Position numbers and translations under genes: made by a program. Positions 50,301 to 58,043 of a stretch of 64,000 nucleotides of DNA are shown here, in pieces (positions within the stretch are counted from its first letter, which is position 1; each line of letters starts with the position of its first letter). The notes beneath the pieces are model-generated. The model ran no database searches and had not been told where the DNA came from. It saw only the letters and a program-made list of their open reading frames with translations. This DNA is from Streptomyces sp. STR69. Lineage in GTDB: Bacteria; Actinomycetota; Actinomycetes; Streptomycetales; Streptomycetaceae. Where the stretch lies: NCBI RefSeq assembly GCF_024519455.1, contig NZ_JALJRY010000029.1, positions 44,472 through 108,471 of the forward strand, written 5' to 3'.

Positions 50301-51264
50301 GCGAACAGCCGTCGGACGGCACGGACTTGAGCTGGTCGAGACTCCGCTCGGCGCGCTCGCGACCAACGGTGCCGGGCCGGCCGGTGACGGGGTCGCCGAG
50401 GCCGCCGCCATCGGCCTCGACCGTGACGCGGTGGTACTGCTGGTGGGTGGCGCGCGGGGCATCACCGCGAAGTTCGCCGTCGCGCTCGCCGCGGCCTCCC
50501 GGTGCCGTATCGAACTCCTCGGCAGGACGGCCGCGCCGGCCGGACCCGAGGACCCGGCGACCGCAGGAGCCCGCACCCCGGCCGAACTGCGCGCGGCCCT
50601 CGCGGGCCAGGGCGGACGCACACCGGCCGAGATCAACCGCACCGCCGAACTCCTGCTCGCCCAGCGGGAGATCACGGCGACCCTGGACGAACTCGCTGCC
50701 CTCGGCAGCCAGGCCCGCTACCACTCCGTCGACTTCCGCGAACCGGACGCGGCGCTCCAGGCGGTCAAGGAGATCCACGCCGAACACGGCCGGCTCGACG
50801 GTGTCGTCTACGCGGCCGGGGTCATCGAGGACCGGCTGATCGCCGAGAAGACCACCGAGTCCTTCCAGCGGGTCTACGGCACCAAGACGCACGGCGCCGA
50901 GACCCTGTTGTCGGCGCTGGAGCAACTGCCCAACGGCCCTGCTTTCGCGGTCCTGTTCGGCTCCATCTCGGCCGTGCTCGGCAATCGCGGGCAGGTCGAC
51001 TACGCGGCGGCCAACGACGCCCTGGAAAGCCTCGGCACGGCCTGGTCCGCGCGCACCGGGCACCGGGCGCTGACCGTGCACTGGGGTCCGTGGGCGCCCA
51101 CCGGCGGTCACCACGGCATGGTCACCCCGGAGTTGGGACGCGAGTACGCGCGGCGCGGTATCTCGCTGATCGATCCCGAGGAGGGCACCGCGGCCCTGCT
51201 GCGCGAGCTCGCCTTCGGCGACGAGTCGGCCGGAGCCGTCGTCTACACCGCCTCGGGCTGGTGA
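44392..51264 (+). CDS. PksA: PUFA-synthase-like iterative PKS, [NMO-NMO]-KS-AT-ACP-KR
   Basis: 2290 aa. Residues about 1-230 form a first nitronate-monooxygenase-like TIM barrel (GAESGGRIG, Arg137 at the usual His). Residues about 295-640 form a second barrel with GSECGGHVG (His441), the PfaD/FabK-like enoyl-reductase type. KS is about 672-1120 with Cys860, His995 and His1035. AT is about 1220-1540 with FPGQGSQ and Ser1312 (GHSYGE). One ACP is about 1695-1755 with Ser1730 in DLSIDSIKR, the PUFA-synthase form. KR is about 1780-2240 with GGARGIT, Ser2191/2193 and Tyr2204. KS and ACP motifs group it with PfaA and heterocyst-glycolipid synthases. It should build a chain iteratively, with keto- and enoyl-reduction in cis. 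The stop is one base before pksB. The fused double barrel at the N-terminus is the odd feature. Confidence 0.9.
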   Translation: MTSVARAAEMIIGITPFHEPDARLAAAVSRAGGLGVLDLGIGDRRSREALARIRRWSPGPFGVRVGAHCRIGPSELATAGDGGPDTVVLAVDAPWRVDEVIGAHRVLVEVTDPDQALAAVRAGAHGLIARGAESGGRIGELSTFVLLQRLLAEPGVTVPVWACGGIGPRTAAAAVAGGAAGVVLDSQLALLAESALPEAAAAALRSMDGSETTVVAGHRVLLRRGPDAPRVPAERVSELLGARDPRTQLLPVGQDGFLAARFAERWGDVGRTVRELTAAVRESIRDEAPAGALRAGSPMSRRLGTRLPVAQGPMTRVSDQAEFAAAVAGGGALPFVALALASGGQSRTVLAETRATVGTRPWGVGVLGFAPEELRNAQLDAVRELRPTHAIIAGGRPSQAEVLERAGISTFLHVPSPGLLRQFLDAGVRRFVFEGSECGGHVGPRGSFPLWEAQLAVLEDFLATAQAGTAEQVEVFFAGGVHDARSAAMVAALAAPLTARGAAVGVLMGTAYLFTEEAVSCGAVQPLFQEQVIEAKRTALLETAPGHATRCVPSPFSDNYLDFEAQLREQGVPDRQIWERLERLNVGRLRIASKGVERDAAGTLAAVDEQRQLAEGMFMAGEVAVLRSATTTVDALHHSVTEEAADFLAAGARTTRALLGIEEQTEPEPPAPLDIAVIGMACMFPQAPDLPTFWANILGGRDAVSEVPADRWDPAVHYSDDKSGATPSKWGGFLPRIPFDPLRYGIPPTSLGSIEPVQLLALEAARRSLEDAGYGDKGREFDRARTSVVFGAEAGSDLSNATTLRAVLPSYYGRIPQGIEEQLPTLTEDSFPGMLSNVISGRIANRLDLGGANFTVDAACASSLAAVDVACKELVGGTSDVVLCGGADLHNGINDYVLFSSVHALSPTGRSRAFDDSADGIALGEGVACVVLKRLADAERDGDRIYGVIKGVGSSSDGRSLGLTAPRPEGQRAALERAYRNAGVSPATVGLVEAHGTGTVVGDRTELSILSEVFTESGAQTGSCALGSVKSQIGHTKCAAGLAGLIKTVLSLYTGVKPPTLHMKQPNSAWKEDSSPFVFHARPRPWAAPAEERVAGLSAFGFGGTNFHTVIQAYGDAVPPAQGLDAWPAELFTFRGADRATARRSIEETLKLAETGSWKLRDLALSASRRSDARHEPVQVAVVATDVEELAGQLRRALEGEHDPASGIHAADLQEDAGQVAFLFPGQGSQRPGMLADVFIAFPELQHYLHLGRDHADALYPPTAFDDTARDRQQAGLTDTRVAQPALGIAGLAAHALLTEAGVRPDMAAGHSYGELVALCAAGAIAPEALLQLSAERAAAILDATGADDPGTMAAVAAGAEEVEQALKTAGAPDSVVVANHNSPRQTVISGPTEAVAEAVGLLREAGLGAKRIPVACAFHSPLVAGAGERFAQALAQQAVLTPEFPVWSNRTAAPYGEDADAVRAELAAQIGAPVGFVAQIEAMYEAGARVFVEAGPGSVLTRLVAQILGERPHRTVACEPRQDSGLRGWLDALAQLAVAGLPVRTGWLFNGRDAVDAARTPVPKRPGWTVDGQLVRTAAGELLPGALAPARRVVETTVTTNPQGGAPVEANRDALISEFLRTSREMVAAQRDVLLTYFGATQATVPQGTWIPAPAPAVVEALPQLPALPAAVETPVAQQPTAQPESAPEAVTEDDVLRVVLEIISERTGYPVDMIEPDLDLEADLSIDSIKRAEIAGELAQRLGIGGGADIASLDDAELEDLAKARTAASVTGWLAARLTESAPAADAAPADSAPQEQDEVAGAAPKRLQLRPVPLAHQDGDNPADPASVLGGRRFVLYGDGEGAEAVVARLASYGAEALVVDPEHQLTDSDGQVDGVLYLAPLTAAAPVLPEAFPVFQAALRRGPRQLIAVQGAENGSAGLHGLFRTVAREYPDTVARVVEVTDTAPAAVADALLAELLAPGHEPVVLRTAVGRHGLELVETPLGALATNGAGPAGDGVAEAAAIGLDRDAVVLLVGGARGITAKFAVALAAASRCRIELLGRTAAPAGPEDPATAGARTPAELRAALAGQGGRTPAEINRTAELLLAQREITATLDELAALGSQARYHSVDFREPDAALQAVKEIHAEHGRLDGVVYAAGVIEDRLIAEKTTESFQRVYGTKTHGAETLLSALEQLPNGPAFAVLFGSISAVLGNRGQVDYAAANDALESLGTAWSARTGHRALTVHWGPWAPTGGHHGMVTPELGREYARRGISLIDPEEGTAALLRELAFGDESAGAVVYTASGW

Positions 51265-51265
51265 C

Positions 51266-54200
51266 ATGACCGACCGTCAAGTGCCGGTCGCGATCGTGGG
51301 AATGGCGGTGCTGCTGCCCGGCGCCGCCGACCTCGACGCGTACTGGCGGAATCTGCTCAGCGGCACGGACGCCATCAGCGAGGTCCCGGACGGGCGTTGG
51401 GACGCCGACTACTACCGGCCGGACTCCGCGAGCGGTCCGGCCGTGGCCGACCAGGTGTACTGCCGGCGCGGCGGCTTCGTCGACACACTGGCCGAGGTCG
51501 AGGTCACCCAGTTCGGCATCATGCCGAACTCGGTGCCCGGCACCGAACCCGACCAGCTCATCGCCCTCCATGTGGCCGCCGCCGCCCTCGCCGACGCGGG
51601 CGGCGAGTCCCGACTGCCCGACCGGCATCGCGTCGGCGTGGTTCTCGGCCGGGGCGGCTATCTCACCCCCGGCCTGGTCCGCCTCGACCAGCGGGTCCGT
51701 ACGGCGGGCCAACTCGTCCGCACGCTGGGCGAGTTGCTGCCCGACCTGGACGCCGGCCAACTCGACCGGATCCGCACCGCGTTCACCGACCGGCTCGGCC
51801 CCGACAGTCCCGAGTCCGTCATCGGCCTCGTACCGAACCTCGCGGCGTCCCGGGTCGCCAACCGCCTCGACCTGCGCGGCCCGGCGTACACGGTGGACGC
51901 GGCCTGCGCGTCCTCGCTGATCGCCGTCGACCAGGCGGTGACCGAACTCGCCGCCGGGCGCTGCGACTTGATGCTCGCCGGGGGCGTCCACCACTGCCAC
52001 GACATCACCCTGTGGAGCGTGTTCTCCCAGCTGCGCGCCCTCTCCCCCAGCCAGCGGATCCGCCCCTTCCACCGGGACGCCGACGGCATCCTGATCGGCG
52101 AGGGCACCGGAGTCGTCGTCCTCAAGCGCCTCGCCGACGCCGAACGCGACGGCGACCGGATCTACGCCGTGATCCGGGGCACCGGTGTGTCCAGCGACGG
52201 CCGTGCCGCGAGTCTCGTCAACCCCGACTCGACCGGCCAGACCCACGCCGTACGACAGGCCTGGGAGGCGGCGGGGCTGGATCCGGCGCTGCCCGGTTCG
52301 ATCGGTCTGCTGGAGGCGCACGGCACGGCGACGCCCGCCGGCGACGGGGCCGAACTGGCCACGCTCGCCGAGGTGTTCGGCCCCGACGGTGATGCGGTCA
52401 TCGGCTCCGTGAAGTCGATGATCGGTCACACGATGCCCGCGGCCGGTGTGGCCGGGCTGGTGAAGGCCGCGCTCGCCGTGCACCACGGGACGCTGCTGCC
52501 GACCCTGCACTGCGACGACCCGCATCCGGCGCTCGCGGCCACCCGGTTCCGTCCGCTGGAGAAGGCGGCGCCCTGGGAGACCACGCCCGAACAGCCGGTG
52601 CGGCGGGCGGCGGTGAACGCCTTCGGGTTCGGCGGCATCAACGCGCATGTCGTACTGGAGGAGGCGCCGGGGGCTCGCGCATCACGTGCGTCGGCGGTGG
52701 TCGTCGACGAGCCGGAACGCGTGCTGACCCTCGCCGCCGACAGCCCCGAGGCGCTGGCCGCGCTGCTGGACGCGGACGACTCCGCACTACTGGCCACAGC
52801 CTCGACCACTCCCCTGTCCGGCCGCTCCCGGCTGGGCATCGTCGCCCCGGACGCCAAGCGGCTGGCGCTGGCCCGCCGGGCGGTTGCCAAGGGGCGGGCG
52901 TGGCAGGGCCGCAGCGATGTGTGGTTCACGCCGAGCCCGCTGCTCGGGCCCGGCGGGGGCAGGCTGGCGTTCGTCTTCCCGGGCCTGGAGGGCGACTTCG
53001 CGCCCCGGGTCGAGGATGTCGCCACGCACTTCGGACTGCGCGAGAACAGGTCCGCAACTCCCGCGCAGGTGGGGGATGTCGGCCGCCACGGCTTCGATGT
53101 CGTCGGCGTCGGGCGGCTGTTGGACGCCGCGCTGCGCCGGATGGGTGTCGTGCCGGACGCGGTGGCCGGGCACAGTGTCGGTGAGTGGACGGCGATGACG
53201 GCCGCCGGGGTGTACTCGCCGGACGAGGTGAGCGACTTCATGGAGTCGTTCGACCCGGACTCGGTGACGGTGCCGGGGCTCGCCTTCGGCGCGATCGGGG
53301 CTCCCGCGGAGCGTGTGCTGTCGGCGCTCGCCGCCGAGTGGCCGGACTCCGGGATCGTCCTCTCCCACGACAACGCACCCGGCCAGTCCATGGTGTGCGG
53401 GCCGGACCAGGCGGTGGACGCGTTCGTGCGGTCCTTCCGCGCGCAGGGCGTCCTGAGCCAGGTGCTGCCGTTCCGATCCGGCTTCCACACACCGATGTTG
53501 AGGCCCTACCTCGCGCCGATCGAGGAGGCCACGAACCGCTTCCGGCTGCATCCTCCGACGGTCCCCCTGTGGTCCGGGACGACCGCCTCGCCGTATCCCT
53601 CGGAGGAGAAGGCGGTCCGTGAACTCTTCGTCCGCCATCTGCTGGAGCCCGTGCGCTTCCGGCAGCTCGTCGAGGCCATGTACGACGCCGGTCATCGCGC
53701 GTTCGTCCAGGTCGGCACCGGCCAACTCGGTTCTCTCATCGACGCCACGCTCGGCGGACGCGATCACCTGGTCGTCGCCGCCAACTCGCCCCACCGCTCC
53801 GGCCTCGCCCAACTCCGGCGGGTGGCAGTGGCGTTGTGGGCGGCGGGCGCAACGGTGGATCCGTTGACACTGGCCCCGCAGAAACCGGCTCGCCGACAGG
53901 AGCGGCCTCCGGTACGGCTCGACCTGGACGGGGCACTCGTGTCCCTCGACGCCCCGAGCCTGGTGAAGCTGCGGGCGGAGCTGCGCACACCGCTCCCGAC
54001 GAGTGCCGCCGCGTCCCCCCTGGACGCGCTCACCGACCGCTTCCCGGCCGCCGCCGAACTGCACGCCCTGATGCGCGAGACCGCCGACACGGCCGCCCAA
54101 CTCCTCACCGCGGGCAGCCGCCGTACTGTGGCGACCCTCCCCGCTCCACCCCGGCAGCCGCCCGCTCCGCCCCGGGAATGGCAGACCACGGTCCATGTCT

Positions 54201-55732
54201 CACCCGAGTCCATGCCCTATCTCATGGACCACTGCTTCTTCCCGCAACGCCCCGACTGGCCGGATGTGGCGGACCGTTGGCCGGTGGTCCCGGCCACCAC
54301 GATCGTGCAGCACATCATCGAGGCGGCGGAGCGGACCGCGCCCGGCATGCGGGCGGTCGCCGTGCACGACGCGCGGTTCGACCGCTGGCTGACGGCGACG
54401 CCGTCGGTCGACGTACCGGTGCGGGTGGTCACCGAGGCCTCCGGCCGGCTCGCCGTCTCCTTCGGCCCGCACGCCCGCGGTGTGGTCGAACTGGCCCCCG
54501 CCCACGCCCCGTCGCCCCCGCCCCGCCCCCGCCCGGACCCCGTCTCCGAACGCGTCCCCGACCACACGGCGTCCCATCTCTACGACGAGCGCTGGATGTT
54601 CCACGGTCCGGCGTTCCAGGGCGTCACCGAACTCACCGCGATCGGCGACCGTCACGTACGCGGCGTGATCACCACCCCGCCCGCCCCGGGCTCCCTGCTC
54701 GACAACGTGGGCCAGATCCTCGGCTACTGGATCATGTCGACCCGCACCGAACGCACCGTCGTCTTCCCGGTCGGCATGCGCGAGATGCGCTTCTACGGCC
54801 CCCATCCGCGCCCGGGGACGGAGGTGGAGTGCCTGGTGCGGATCACCTCGCTCACCGACACCGCGCTCGAAGCCGACGTACAGCTCACGGTCGACGGCGT
54901 GGTGTGGGCGGAGCTGACCGGCTGGCAGGACCGGCGTTTCGACAACGACCCGCAGACCAGGCCGGTCGAGCGCTTCCCCGAACGCAACACGCTCTCCGAG
55001 GCCCGCCCCGGCGGCCGGACCCTGCTGAACGAGCGCTGGCCCGACCTCGCCTCCCGCGACCTCATCATGCGCAACTCCCTGAGCAGCATGGAGCGTTCGC
55101 AGTACGCGGAACATCCGCCGCGCGGTCGCCGGCAGTGGCTGCTGGGCCGGATCGCGTTGAAGGACGCGGTACGGCAGTGGCTGTGGGATCACGGCGAGGG
55201 GCCCGTCTTCCCGGCCGAGATCCGGGTCCACAACGACGAGTCGGGCCGCCCGTACGTCACCGGCCTGCACGGCCGCACCCTGCCCCCGCTGGATGTCTCG
55301 CTGGCCCACGCCGCCGAGGCCGCCGTCGCGATCGTACGGCCGCACTCCCCCGGACCCGGGCCCGGAATCGACATCGAGGAAGTCGTCGAGCGCGCCCCCG
55401 CCACCCTCGCCACCGCTCTCGGTGAAGACGAACTCGCCCTGCTAAGAGCCCAGTTGGTCCCGTCCGGCGAGTCGGAGGCGCTGTGGTTCACCCGCTTCTG
55501 GGCGGCGAAGGAGGCGGTCGCCAAGGCGGAGGGCACCGGCTTCGGTGGCCGGCCGCGCGACTTCGCCGTCTTCCAAGTGGTCTCCGGATCACGGCTGTTG
55601 GTGTCGGGGCGACTGGAACGCGCCTACACCGTGCACTGCGAGCCGGCCGGCAATCCCCCCAATCTGCCGGACAGGACCTATGTCGTGGCCTGGACGACGG
55701 GACCCGCGCACGAAGAGGAGTACGACCGATGA
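51266..55732 (+). CDS. PksB: KS-AT(like)-DH-PPTase subunit of the iterative PKS
   Basis: 1488 aa. KS is about 1-460 with Cys214, His352 and His388, all intact. An AT-like domain (about 565-880) keeps Ser637 in GHSVGE, but its oxyanion block is FPGLEGDF instead of FPGQGSQ and it is shortened before the Ser. The double-hotdog DH (about 970-1220) has His989 (MDHCFFPQRP) and Asp1146 (LLDNVGQILGYW). The C-terminal PPTase (about 1270-1470) has PLDVSLAHA, GIDIEE (Asp1369) and WAAKEAVAK (Lys1415, Glu1416). No ACP or KR is present, so it must work with PksA and the discrete ACP. The integral PPTase recalls enediyne PKSs. ATG 51266 comes immediately after the pksA stop; the end overlaps the ACP gene. 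Confidence 0.9.
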   Translation: MTDRQVPVAIVGMAVLLPGAADLDAYWRNLLSGTDAISEVPDGRWDADYYRPDSASGPAVADQVYCRRGGFVDTLAEVEVTQFGIMPNSVPGTEPDQLIALHVAAAALADAGGESRLPDRHRVGVVLGRGGYLTPGLVRLDQRVRTAGQLVRTLGELLPDLDAGQLDRIRTAFTDRLGPDSPESVIGLVPNLAASRVANRLDLRGPAYTVDAACASSLIAVDQAVTELAAGRCDLMLAGGVHHCHDITLWSVFSQLRALSPSQRIRPFHRDADGILIGEGTGVVVLKRLADAERDGDRIYAVIRGTGVSSDGRAASLVNPDSTGQTHAVRQAWEAAGLDPALPGSIGLLEAHGTATPAGDGAELATLAEVFGPDGDAVIGSVKSMIGHTMPAAGVAGLVKAALAVHHGTLLPTLHCDDPHPALAATRFRPLEKAAPWETTPEQPVRRAAVNAFGFGGINAHVVLEEAPGARASRASAVVVDEPERVLTLAADSPEALAALLDADDSALLATASTTPLSGRSRLGIVAPDAKRLALARRAVAKGRAWQGRSDVWFTPSPLLGPGGGRLAFVFPGLEGDFAPRVEDVATHFGLRENRSATPAQVGDVGRHGFDVVGVGRLLDAALRRMGVVPDAVAGHSVGEWTAMTAAGVYSPDEVSDFMESFDPDSVTVPGLAFGAIGAPAERVLSALAAEWPDSGIVLSHDNAPGQSMVCGPDQAVDAFVRSFRAQGVLSQVLPFRSGFHTPMLRPYLAPIEEATNRFRLHPPTVPLWSGTTASPYPSEEKAVRELFVRHLLEPVRFRQLVEAMYDAGHRAFVQVGTGQLGSLIDATLGGRDHLVVAANSPHRSGLAQLRRVAVALWAAGATVDPLTLAPQKPARRQERPPVRLDLDGALVSLDAPSLVKLRAELRTPLPTSAAASPLDALTDRFPAAAELHALMRETADTAAQLLTAGSRRTVATLPAPPRQPPAPPREWQTTVHVSPESMPYLMDHCFFPQRPDWPDVADRWPVVPATTIVQHIIEAAERTAPGMRAVAVHDARFDRWLTATPSVDVPVRVVTEASGRLAVSFGPHARGVVELAPAHAPSPPPRPRPDPVSERVPDHTASHLYDERWMFHGPAFQGVTELTAIGDRHVRGVITTPPAPGSLLDNVGQILGYWIMSTRTERTVVFPVGMREMRFYGPHPRPGTEVECLVRITSLTDTALEADVQLTVDGVVWAELTGWQDRRFDNDPQTRPVERFPERNTLSEARPGGRTLLNERWPDLASRDLIMRNSLSSMERSQYAEHPPRGRRQWLLGRIALKDAVRQWLWDHGEGPVFPAEIRVHNDESGRPYVTGLHGRTLPPLDVSLAHAAEAAVAIVRPHSPGPGPGIDIEEVVERAPATLATALGEDELALLRAQLVPSGESEALWFTRFWAAKEAVAKAEGTGFGGRPRDFAVFQVVSGSRLLVSGRLERAYTVHCEPAGNPPNLPDRTYVVAWTTGPAHEEEYDR

Positions 55733-56031
55733 CCCCCACCACCGAGGACACCGTCCTCGCCGACCTCACCGGCATGCTGACCGCGCTCCTGGAGGACGAG
55801 TACGGCGTCGACGACGTCGAGATCACCATGACGACGACCTTCAACCGCGACCTGGAGCTGGAGAGCATCGACCTGGTGACCCTGGCCGGGCTGCTCCAGG
55901 AGCACTACGGCACGAAGGTCAACTTCGCCGAGTTCCTGGCCGGGATGGAGTTCGACGAGATCATCGAACTCACCGTCGGCCGGCTCGTCGAGTACGTCGT
56001 GCAGAGCCTCAAGGCAGCAGAGGCGGGCTGA
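55729..56031 (+). CDS. Discrete acyl carrier protein
   Basis: 100 aa, acidic. The phosphopantetheine Ser46 lies in FNRDLELESIDLVTLAGLLQ. A four-helix ACP pattern follows (VNFAEFLAGMEFDEIIELTV GRLVEYV). ATG 55729 overlaps the pksB stop, fixing the start. It probably presents acyl groups to the PksB KS or DH, or carries the finished chain to the hydrolase and glycosyltransferase. It would be activated by the PPTase domain of PksB. Confidence 0.9.
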   Translation: MTPTTEDTVLADLTGMLTALLEDEYGVDDVEITMTTTFNRDLELESIDLVTLAGLLQEHYGTKVNFAEFLAGMEFDEIIELTVGRLVEYVVQSLKAAEAG

Positions 56032-56034
56032 GCC

Positions 56035-56847
56035 ATGGCGATGGTCGACACCGGTCAACTCCGGCTGCACGTACAGCGAATGAGCCCGCCCGAGGGCCGC
56101 CGACCCACGGCGACCGCGGTGTTGGTGCACGGTCTGCTCACCGACAGCCTGGCCAGCTACTACTTCACCATCGCCCCGCCGTTCGCGCTGGCGGGCGTCG
56201 ACGTCGTCATGTACGACCTGCGCGGTCACGGCCGCAGCGGGCGGCCGGCGACCGGCTACACCCTCGACGACAACATCGACGACCTGGAGGCGCTGCTCGA
56301 CCGCCTCGATGTGACCGGCCCGGTCCATCTGGTCGGCAACTCCTACGGCGGGACAGTCGCGTTCGGCTACGCGGCCCGCCATCCGGAGCGGGCCGCCAGT
56401 GTCTCCCTCATCGAGTCGGAACCGGCGACGGATGCCTGGGCGCCGAAGCTCCGCGGCATCCTGGACCGCGTGCTGCACGAGCTGGCGCACAACGAGGACG
56501 ACGCGATCGCCTGGATCAGCGCGAACCGCGGCCACAACACCGCCCGCCTCGCGAAGGGCGCGGCCCGGCTGGCCCGGGAGACCTCCCTCTCCCAGGACAT
56601 CCCGGCCAGCAAGGTGTTGACGGAGGATCAGATCCGGGCGGTGCGCTGCCCGGTGCTCGGCGTCTACGGCGGCGACTCCGACCTCGCCCTGCTCGCCCCG
56701 TGGCTGGAGTCCGTGCTGCCGGACTGCCGGACCGTCGTCGTCCCCGGCCACGAGCACTCGGTGCTGGTGGAGGCGGCGGGCACGGTCGGCGGCCACATCC
56801 TCTCGCTGATCCAGGAGGCGAGCGCGACCGAGGTGGCCGTCCGGTGA
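56035..56847 (+). CDS. Alpha/beta hydrolase of the PKS operon (candidate chain-release enzyme)
   Basis: 270 aa. The fold is shown by LVHGLLTDSLASYY, VVMYDLRGHGRSGRP and the nucleophile elbow GNSYGG. A GGDSDL acid site and PGHEHSVL histidine complete the triad. It starts three bases after the ACP stop and overlaps the glycosyltransferase gene by four bases. Neither PKS protein contains a thioesterase domain, so this protein is the best candidate to release the chain from the ACP. It is more like free-standing ester/epoxide hydrolases than type II thioesterases, so a tailoring role is possible. Confidence 0.85.
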   Translation: MAMVDTGQLRLHVQRMSPPEGRRPTATAVLVHGLLTDSLASYYFTIAPPFALAGVDVVMYDLRGHGRSGRPATGYTLDDNIDDLEALLDRLDVTGPVHLVGNSYGGTVAFGYAARHPERAASVSLIESEPATDAWAPKLRGILDRVLHELAHNEDDAIAWISANRGHNTARLAKGAARLARETSLSQDIPASKVLTEDQIRAVRCPVLGVYGGDSDLALLAPWLESVLPDCRTVVVPGHEHSVLVEAAGTVGGHILSLIQEASATEVAVR

Positions 56848-58043
56848 GCCGGTTCCTGTTCGTCGTACCGCCGTTGGTGGGCCACATCAACCCGGCGACG
56901 GGCGTGGCGGCCGAACTCGCCGCCAGGGGACATGAGTTGGCGTGGGCCTGCGCCGACCCCGCGCTCGTACGGCGGCTCGCCGGCGAGTCGGCCCGGGTGT
57001 TCCCGTGCGCCGGTCCGGTGCCGGGCACGGGCGAGAGCGTACGGCCGCCGGACCTCCGTGGCCCCGAGGCGCTGAAGTTCCTGTGGGAGGCGTTCCTCGC
57101 GCCACTCGCCGAACAGATGGCGCCCGGAGTCACCGCCGCTGTCGAGGAGTTCCGGCCGGACGCGGTCGTCGCCGACCAACAGGCCCTGGCCGGCGGCCTG
57201 GTGGCGGAACGCCTCGGTCTGCCGTGGGCGACCTCGGCGACCACCTCGGCCGAGTTCACCGACGTGTTCGCCGGCATCCCCAAAGTCGGCCTCTGGCTGG
57301 ACGAGTTGCTGCACCGGCTCCGCGCCGACCTCGGCGACCCGTCCGGCACCGCCGACCCCCGCTTCTCGCCGCATCTGGTGCTCGCGTTCAGCACCCCGGA
57401 ACTCGTCGGCCCCGAAGCACGGCAGGGCGAGCAGATCCGCTGGGTCGGCCCCTCGATCGCGCCCCGCCCGGCCGCACCGGACTTCTCCTGGGACTGGCTG
57501 GACCCGGCCCGCTCCCTGGTCCTGGTCAGCCTCGGCACCGCCAACAGCGATGTGGGCGCCCGCTTCCTCACCGAGTGCGTGACGGCGCTGCGGGCGCGAA
57601 CAGACCGCGTACAGGCGGTGATCGCGGATCCGGGCGGCGCGCTGGGCGCACCCGACGACCAGGACAAGGATCTCCTGGTCCTCCCCTCGATCCCCCAACT
57701 CCCGCTGCTCGAAAGGGCGGACGCGGTTGTGTCGCACGCCGGGCACAACACGGTGTGCGAGGCGCTGTGGCACGGCGTCCCCCTCGTCGTGGCGCCCATC
57801 CGCGACGACCAGCCGGTGATCGCCGGGCAGGTCACCGGCGCGGGCGCGGGCATCCGGGTCCGCTTCGGCCGGGTCACCGCGCCGAAGCTGGGCGCGGCGA
57901 TCGACGCCGTACTCCACGAACCCGACCACCGCGCCGCCGCCGACCGTATCCGTACGGCGTTCCGCGCGGCCGGAGGCAGCCGCGCGGCGGCCACCCACCT
58001 GGAACAGCTGGCCACCGGCGCGTCCCCGAAGGAGACCCCGTGA
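56844..58043 (+). CDS. GT1-family (MGT/UGT) glycosyltransferase of the PKS operon
   Basis: 399 aa. N-terminal acceptor half with FLFVVPPLVGHINPATGVAAELAARGHEL. The C-terminal nucleotide-sugar half has LVSLGTANSD, and the PSPG-like block PQLPLLERADAVVSHAGHNTVCEALWHGVPLVVAP. Closest in style to macrolide and polyketide glycosyltransferases. GTG 56844 overlaps the hydrolase stop. No sugar-nucleotide biosynthesis genes are nearby, so a common donor such as UDP-glucose or GDP-mannose is likely. It implies a glycosylated final product. Confidence 0.9.
   Translation: MSRFLFVVPPLVGHINPATGVAAELAARGHELAWACADPALVRRLAGESARVFPCAGPVPGTGESVRPPDLRGPEALKFLWEAFLAPLAEQMAPGVTAAVEEFRPDAVVADQQALAGGLVAERLGLPWATSATTSAEFTDVFAGIPKVGLWLDELLHRLRADLGDPSGTADPRFSPHLVLAFSTPELVGPEARQGEQIRWVGPSIAPRPAAPDFSWDWLDPARSLVLVSLGTANSDVGARFLTECVTALRARTDRVQAVIADPGGALGAPDDQDKDLLVLPSIPQLPLLERADAVVSHAGHNTVCEALWHGVPLVVAPIRDDQPVIAGQVTGAGAGIRVRFGRVTAPKLGAAIDAVLHEPDHRAAADRIRTAFRAAGGSRAAATHLEQLATGASPKETP

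Noticed and set aside
47269..51267. A 1332-codon open frame antisense to pksA
   Set aside because: Its composition is that of a GC-skewed shadow frame (rich in Arg, Gly, Gln, Val, Asp), with no domain, ribosome-binding site or family resemblance. The sense strand has clear PKS motifs throughout.
44392..55732. A modular macrolide-type PKS
   Set aside because: There are no docking domains, loading module or thioesterase domain. The ACP motif DLSIDSIKR, the fused enoyl-reductase barrels and the integral PPTase indicate an iterative PUFA/enediyne-like system.
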